64,000 nucleotides of DNA, from the NCBI GenBank assembly GCA_020636405.1, contig JACJXW010000004.1:2406001-2470000 (forward strand), written 5' to 3'. This DNA is from Lewinellaceae bacterium. GTDB taxonomy: Bacteria > Bacteroidota > Bacteroidia > Chitinophagales > Saprospiraceae. Shown here in pieces: positions 60,322 to 64,000 of this stretch. Position numbers and translations under genes: made by a program. Each line of letters begins with the position of its first letter. Position 1 is the first letter of the stretch. Under the pieces are notes generated by a model. That model was not told the DNA's origin. It ran no database searches and was given only the letters and a program-made list of their open reading frames with translations.

Positions 60322-61317
60322 TTACAGCGCCAGGGTGCCATTCTTCACGTAGGCGCGGTATTCCTGCTCCAACTGAGCCTTGTCGACCGGCACTACGCCA
60401 ACTTTTTCGCAAACCTGCCCGCCGGCGAGGTTGGCCAGGAGGGCAATGTCCCGAATGTCCATTCCTAATGACAGGCCGAGCCCGGCGATGGCAAAGACCG
60501 TATCGCCGGCGCCGCAAACATCGGCAATGCTGCGGGGGTGAGTAGGCAGGACCTCGCTGTCGCCATTGCCGTCGAAGAAGATGCCTTTGTCGGAAAGGGT
60601 GATGAGAGCATACTGGTTGCCCAGCTTGCTATGAATCTGTTCGGCGGCCCTGCGTAGGGACGAAAGTTCCGGCTCCACCCGGAAAGGCAGCTGCGCCTGT
60701 ATCTCTTTCAGGTTGGGTTTGAAGAGGGTGACCTGGTTGTAATCCCAGAAGTTATCGAACTTGGGGTCAACGGCAGTGGGAATATCCCTTTTGATAGCTT
60801 CCAGCATGATTTCGTGGATCACTTTATGGGACAGCACGCCTTTGTTGTAGTCCTGAAACAGAATGGCATGAATATTTCGGCTGTCGAGGATCTCCCGAAT
60901 GCTGTCGGCCAACAGCCCGGCTTCCCGTTCCGTCAGGCAGTGCGTATCTTCATCATCGACCCTGAGGAGGTGTTGGCTGGCGGCAATGATTCGGGTTTTG
61001 ACGGTCGTTTTGCGCTCTTCCGACTGTACGATACCTCTGCCCGAGAGGTGGAGTTCGGGCAGCATGTCAGCCAGTTGCCTGCCGTTCTCATCTTTTCCGA
61101 TTACAGAACACAAATAGGGGGTGGCCCCCAGGGCTTTCAGGTTCAGCGCTACGTTGCCGGCGCCCCCCAGCCGATTGTCCCGTGCCTGAAGATGAACGAC
61201 CGGAACCGGCGCTTCCGGTGAAATGCGGTTGACTTTTCCGGTCAGGTACCGGTCGATCATGACATCGCCGACGATCAGAATATTTTGGTGTTGGAAAGTT
61301 TCGAAAGCTGGAGTCAT
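60322..61317 (-). CDS. PfkB-family kinase, RfaE/HldE kinase-domain type
   Basis: 331 residues from the ATG at 61317 (MTPAFETFQHQNILIVGDVM). RfaE-type motifs: VGDVMIDRYLTGKVNRISPE APVPVVH, RLGGAGNVALNLKALGA, LFQDYNKGVLS, and the PfkB signature DVCGAGDTVFAIAGLGLSL. It phosphorylates D-glycero-D-manno-heptose 7-phosphate at O1 for ADP-heptose synthesis. Only the kinase domain is present, so the nucleotidyltransferase must be a separate gene (an hldA-type arrangement). It is on the same strand as waaA, 184 bases apart. Confidence 0.85.
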   Translation of the reverse strand: MTPAFETFQHQNILIVGDVMIDRYLTGKVNRISPEAPVPVVHLQARDNRLGGAGNVALNLKALGATPYLCSVIGKDENGRQLADMLPELHLSGRGIVQSEERKTTVKTRIIAASQHLLRVDDEDTHCLTEREAGLLADSIREILDSRNIHAILFQDYNKGVLSHKVIHEIMLEAIKRDIPTAVDPKFDNFWDYNQVTLFKPNLKEIQAQLPFRVEPELSSLRRAAEQIHSKLGNQYALITLSDKGIFFDGNGDSEVLPTHPRSIADVCGAGDTVFAIAGLGLSLGMDIRDIALLANLAGGQVCEKVGVVPVDKAQLEQEYRAYVKNGTLAL

Positions 61318-61361
61318 TTTCTTCAAAGTAATGATTAAAAGGGCGCCTGCCGGCAATTGTT

Positions 61362-61424
61362 AGAGCGTGTTGGGAATTTATTTTTGGCGATTTCAGCCCG
61401 AAGGATCAATCCCCAACACGCTCT
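61362..61424. repeat. 13-bp inverted repeat between waaA and the heptose kinase
   Basis: AGAGCGTGTTGGG (61362-61374) and CCCAACACGCTCT (61412-61424); pairing continues imperfectly (AATT/GATT). The 37-base loop is mixed sequence. It has the look of a small mobile repeat (MITE or REP-like) rather than a terminator. Confidence 0.65.
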
Positions 61425-61501
61425 TCATGGCAAAGTTAGAAAAAGTGCACAGCAAAGTTTTTCCAATTGTTCAGCATTAGTATGATTCCCGGAATATCCT
61501 T

Positions 61502-62743
61502 TCAGATTAGTTCCCGGATATACGCCGCCGCTTTCCGGCTGGCGCCACTGTTGCGCAAGACATAATCGCGGGCCTTTTCCGAAGCCCGCCGATAGGCCTC
61601 TTCTCCGAGCAGGGAGGAAAATGCATCCTGTAGTTCCTCCGGCCCGCTGATGCTGAACCCTCCGCCGGACTGGACGAGGTAGCGGGCTTCCTCGAATTTC
61701 CGGAACCCGGGCCCAAAGATCACGGGAAGCCCGAAGGCGATAGGTTCGAGCGTGTTGTGCAGGCCAGAACCAAAAGCGCCGCCGATATAGGCGATCCGTC
61801 CGTATTGATACAAAGCGGAGAGCATGCCCACGTTATCGATCACCAACACCCTGGCGCCTGTTTCTTTTTCTCCTTCCGAATAACGCCGGAAAGGGAGTTT
61901 TAGCTTTTTCAGGATCTGCCGGATGTGCCCTTCGTCGACCTGATGAGGAGCGATGATGGCCTTCCATCCCACCGGCAGTTGTTCGTTGAGGAAGGGCAGC
62001 AGCAGCGCTTCGTCTTCGGGCCAGGAGCTGCCGATCACCAGTACGGGCGAAGTGCCGGCAAAATTTTCCACCAGAGGAAAAGAAGGGGCTGTTTCGGCGA
62101 TCTGCCGGACGCGGTCAACCCGGGTGTCTCCGGCAACGGAAAAGTTGTCGAAACCGTAGGCGGCAAGCAGTTTTGCAGAGTTTTCATTTTGAACAAAAAT
62201 GTGATGGAACCACCCCGGTACCTGCTGAAACGGGCCGCCAAACCAACGGAAAAAGAGCTGGCCGGGGCGAAAAAGGGCAGAGACCAGTACGATGGGCACG
62301 CCTGCCTCTCGCAGTGCATTCAGATGGTGGTACCAGAATTCGTATTTGACGAACACAGCGGCCGTTGGCTCCCAAAGGGCCACGAAATCGCGGGCATTGG
62401 CCGGCGTATCCAGCGGCAGATAGGTAATGTAGTCGGCTTCCTGGTAATTTTTCCGGACCTCATACCCGGATGGGGAGAAAAAGGTGAGCAATATCTTCCA
62501 CTCCGGATGGACTGCTTTAAGCTGTTCGATCACCGGGCGCCCCTGCTCAAATTCGCCGAGAGAGGCGCAGTGTACCCAAAGGAGGGGAACCGGGCCCCGT
62601 GGCGTGCCTTCCAGCAAGGCTTGGTGCCGGGAACGCCACCTTCGGCGGCCGGCTACCCATTGTGCGGCCTTGGGATTAAAGAATGCCGCCAGCCGAAGCA
62701 ATAGGCCGTAGAACTGTAGGATAAGGGTGTAGAAGAAGTGCAT
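61502..62743 (-). CDS. waaA: 3-deoxy-D-manno-octulosonic acid (Kdo) transferase
   Basis: 413 residues from the ATG at 62743 (MHFFYTLILQFYGLLLRLAA). One N-terminal membrane helix, then a GT30 fold: WVHCASLGEFEQGRPVIEQL, LTFFSPSGYEVRKNY, FVKYEFWYHHLNALREAGVP, VLVIGSSWPEDEALLLPFL and GGAFGSGLHNTLEPIAFGLP. It transfers Kdo to lipid A in the cytoplasm. The start codon is part of an 8-bp tandem repeat running upstream to 62803, and the frame stays open through it, so longer N-termini are possible. Confidence 0.94.
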   Translation of the reverse strand: MHFFYTLILQFYGLLLRLAAFFNPKAAQWVAGRRRWRSRHQALLEGTPRGPVPLLWVHCASLGEFEQGRPVIEQLKAVHPEWKILLTFFSPSGYEVRKNYQEADYITYLPLDTPANARDFVALWEPTAAVFVKYEFWYHHLNALREAGVPIVLVSALFRPGQLFFRWFGGPFQQVPGWFHHIFVQNENSAKLLAAYGFDNFSVAGDTRVDRVRQIAETAPSFPLVENFAGTSPVLVIGSSWPEDEALLLPFLNEQLPVGWKAIIAPHQVDEGHIRQILKKLKLPFRRYSEGEKETGARVLVIDNVGMLSALYQYGRIAYIGGAFGSGLHNTLEPIAFGLPVIFGPGFRKFEEARYLVQSGGGFSISGPEELQDAFSSLLGEEAYRRASEKARDYVLRNSGASRKAAAYIRELI

Positions 62744-62803
62744 TGGTGTATTGGTGCATTCGTGTATTCGTGTATTCGTGCATTCGTGTGTTGGTGCATT
62801 CGT
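62741..62803 (-). repeat. 8-bp tandem repeat covering the waaA start codon
   Basis: On the minus strand about eight units of ACGAATGC / ACCAATAC / ACGAATAC type run head to tail and end in ACCAATG, whose ATG is the proposed start. Several other units also contain ATG. The unit family is the same as at 32720-32759. Confidence 0.85.
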
Positions 62804-62863
62804 GTTTGCAGAGGGGGGCTGCAAATGCACCGATGCACTGTTTCTCCTATACACATTTCGCGC

Positions 62864-63625
62864 CTAATAAAATACCTTGCCCGCCTCCTGTCCAAAATAA
62901 AGGGGAATAACCCAACCAACGCGGATGCCGAACAGGAGGTCTGTGCGCTCGGTTTCGTCCTTGGAGCGGGTGTCGAAATTAAAGTCCCGGCGGTTCATGG
63001 TGAATCCTTGCGTAAATTCGAGGCCTGCGAAGAAATTCACGCGCCGGTCGGTACTCAGGATCTGGTAACCGATAAATTCTGTAAAGGCCAGCCCGTTGGT
63101 CAGCCGGTCGTAGCCCTTTTTATAGGTATCGTCCAGCTGGGGGACGCCACTGAGCGGGTCATCCTGGATGCGGACCTTGTGCTGCAGCAACCCGGCGCCT
63201 ACCGTAACCCGGAGGCCGGAACGCGGGTTGGCTTTTCCGATGCCGATCAGCTTGCCGATATGGCCGCCGGCGTATAACCCCCGCTCCCGTAGCTGGATGT
63301 CGGCGTAGCCGCGGTCATTACCGATGATGAAACCTTCGGGAGTGCGCAACGTGGCGATCACATCTTCCTTGACCTCTCCACCGAAGAGGTAGGCGACATC
63401 TGCGCCAATGATCCAATTGCCTTTGGCGGTGATCAGGTCTACTCCGGAACCGAAGCTGAAGTTGTTGCCGAAACGGTCGGCCAGGTCGCCGCCCGGCCTG
63501 TGGCCGGAATAACTGAGCTTGAACAGCAGGGCGTTGCCCCTGTTCAGGGCGTATTCGCTGTACTTCTGTCCCCATAGCAACGACGGGAGGCCACACAGCA
63601 AAAGGAAGAGCAGTACGTTTCGCAT
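62864..63625 (-). CDS. Outer-membrane beta-barrel-like protein of unknown function
   Basis: 253 residues from the ATG at 63625, signal peptide MRNVLLFLLLCGLPSLLWGQ. The mature part alternates polar and hydrophobic residues with many Gly and aromatic ends (LLFKLSYSGHRPGGDLADRF, NFSFGSGVDLITAKGNWIIG), as in small outer-membrane barrels, and ends in a strand closing with FY. No named family recognised. It is divergent from rfbB. Confidence 0.72.
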   Translation of the reverse strand: MRNVLLFLLLCGLPSLLWGQKYSEYALNRGNALLFKLSYSGHRPGGDLADRFGNNFSFGSGVDLITAKGNWIIGADVAYLFGGEVKEDVIATLRTPEGFIIGNDRGYADIQLRERGLYAGGHIGKLIGIGKANPRSGLRVTVGAGLLQHKVRIQDDPLSGVPQLDDTYKKGYDRLTNGLAFTEFIGYQILSTDRRVNFFAGLEFTQGFTMNRRDFNFDTRSKDETERTDLLFGIRVGWVIPLYFGQEAGKVFY

Positions 63626-63642
63626 AGCTTTGTGAATTTCTG

Positions 63643-63650
63643 CAAATGTA
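63643..63650 (-). promoter_or_regulatory. -7 box of the outer-membrane protein gene
   Basis: TACATTTG on the minus strand fits TAnnTTTG, 17 bases before the start at 63625. Confidence 0.45.
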
Positions 63651-63655
63651 AACAA

Positions 63656-63686
63656 TTTGGCGGGTAGTCAGAATTGCTTAGCTTTG
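63656..63686 (+). promoter_or_regulatory. Complete Bacteroidota promoter of rfbB
   Basis: TTTG (63656-63659), exactly 19 bases, TAGCTTTG (63679-63686): a full match to the -33/-7 consensus, 22 bases before the rfbB start. Confidence 0.75.
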
Positions 63687-63708
63687 CCGCCGTAAAGAAA
63701 GGATAAAT

Positions 63709-64000
63709 ATGGCATTTCAACAGACAATACTCATCACCGGAGGCGCCGGCTTCATCGGCTCCCATCTGGTGCGGCTGATGGTAAACAGCCATCCGGATTA
63801 CCACATCGTCAACCTGGACAAGCTGACCTATGCCGGCAACCTGGAAAACCTCAAGGACATTGAGGGCCGCCCCAACTATACCTTCGTCAAAGGAGACATC
63901 ACCAATGAGGCGCAGATGCAGCAGCTCTTCGCGGCGTTTCAATTTGATGGGGTGATCCACCTGGCGGCGGAGTCTCATGTCGACCGCTCCATTTCCAACC
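63709..64000 (+). CDS. rfbB: dTDP-glucose 4,6-dehydratase, N-terminal part (runs off the window)
   Basis: The visible 97 residues start MAFQQTILITGGAGFIGSHL with the Rossmann GGxGFIG motif, continue with LDKLTYAGNLENLKDIEGRP and GDITNEAQMQQLFAAFQFDG, and reach IHLAAESHVDRSI, all specific for RfbB. It converts dTDP-glucose to dTDP-4-keto-6-deoxyglucose on the way to dTDP-rhamnose and related surface sugars. The heptose kinase and Kdo transferase nearby fit an envelope-polysaccharide neighbourhood. Confidence 0.95.
   Translation, partial: MAFQQTILITGGAGFIGSHLVRLMVNSHPDYHIVNLDKLTYAGNLENLKDIEGRPNYTFVKGDITNEAQMQQLFAAFQFDGVIHLAAESHVDRSISN

Overview
The window looks like a chromosomal segment of a Bacteroidota bacterium, most likely of the Saprospiria/Lewinellaceae type. 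Signs for this are three large secreted proteins ending in type IX secretion (T9SS) sorting domains, several TPR-CHAT proteins, Bacteroidota-style promoters (TTTG-N19-TAnnTTTG, best seen at 63656-63686), MbnP/di-heme peroxidase lipoproteins and GC-rich coding sequence. Host assignment is inference from gene content. I see no tRNA, rRNA or CRISPR array.

Left part (1-8.1 kb): the start of xseA, then a probable signalling/protease cassette: an unusual sigma factor with two region-4-like segments, a one-pass membrane protein resembling an anti-sigma factor, a secreted papain-like protease, and a 1020-residue TPR-CHAT protease. A 1355-bp insertion sequence with a frameshifted transposase sits between the last two. 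A second CHAT/anti-sigma/sigma group lies at 20.5-24.8 kb and a third sigma/anti-sigma pair at 50.6-52.2 kb.

Accessory island (8.1-16.6 kb): a DUF433/DUF5615 toxin-antitoxin-like pair, then a block of mostly unrecognised membrane and secreted proteins: a two-TM protein followed by a secreted HELGH peptidase, a membrane protein with an effector-associated-domain (EAD11-like) N-terminus, small secreted proteins, a ricin-type lectin, a tail-fibre-like surface protein and an astacin metalloprotease with a T9SS tail. Four transcription units here start behind the same bipartite element, RGGTGA-N14-SGGWATA, with identical spacing. That makes this the best candidate for an undescribed co-regulated system.

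Middle (16.7-35 kb): ftsH, an esterase, the second CHAT group, an AT-rich gap that may encode a small RNA, a five-gene DnaQ-exonuclease/MbnP/di-heme-peroxidase operon, apbE, a DoxX protein and a GT39 glycosyltransferase whose first codons are an 8-bp tandem repeat.

Right part (34-64 kb): mainly housekeeping and envelope genes: ilvE divergent from a MocR-type regulator, a penicillin-acylase-like enzyme, a very large FG-GAP T9SS protein, an ElyC-like protein, a rhomboid protease, rlmH, a SWIM protein, lysA, valS, another T9SS protein, hldA-like kinase, waaA (again with an 8-bp repeat at its start) and the beginning of rfbB. Many intergenic gaps hold perfect long inverted repeats or short tandem repeats.
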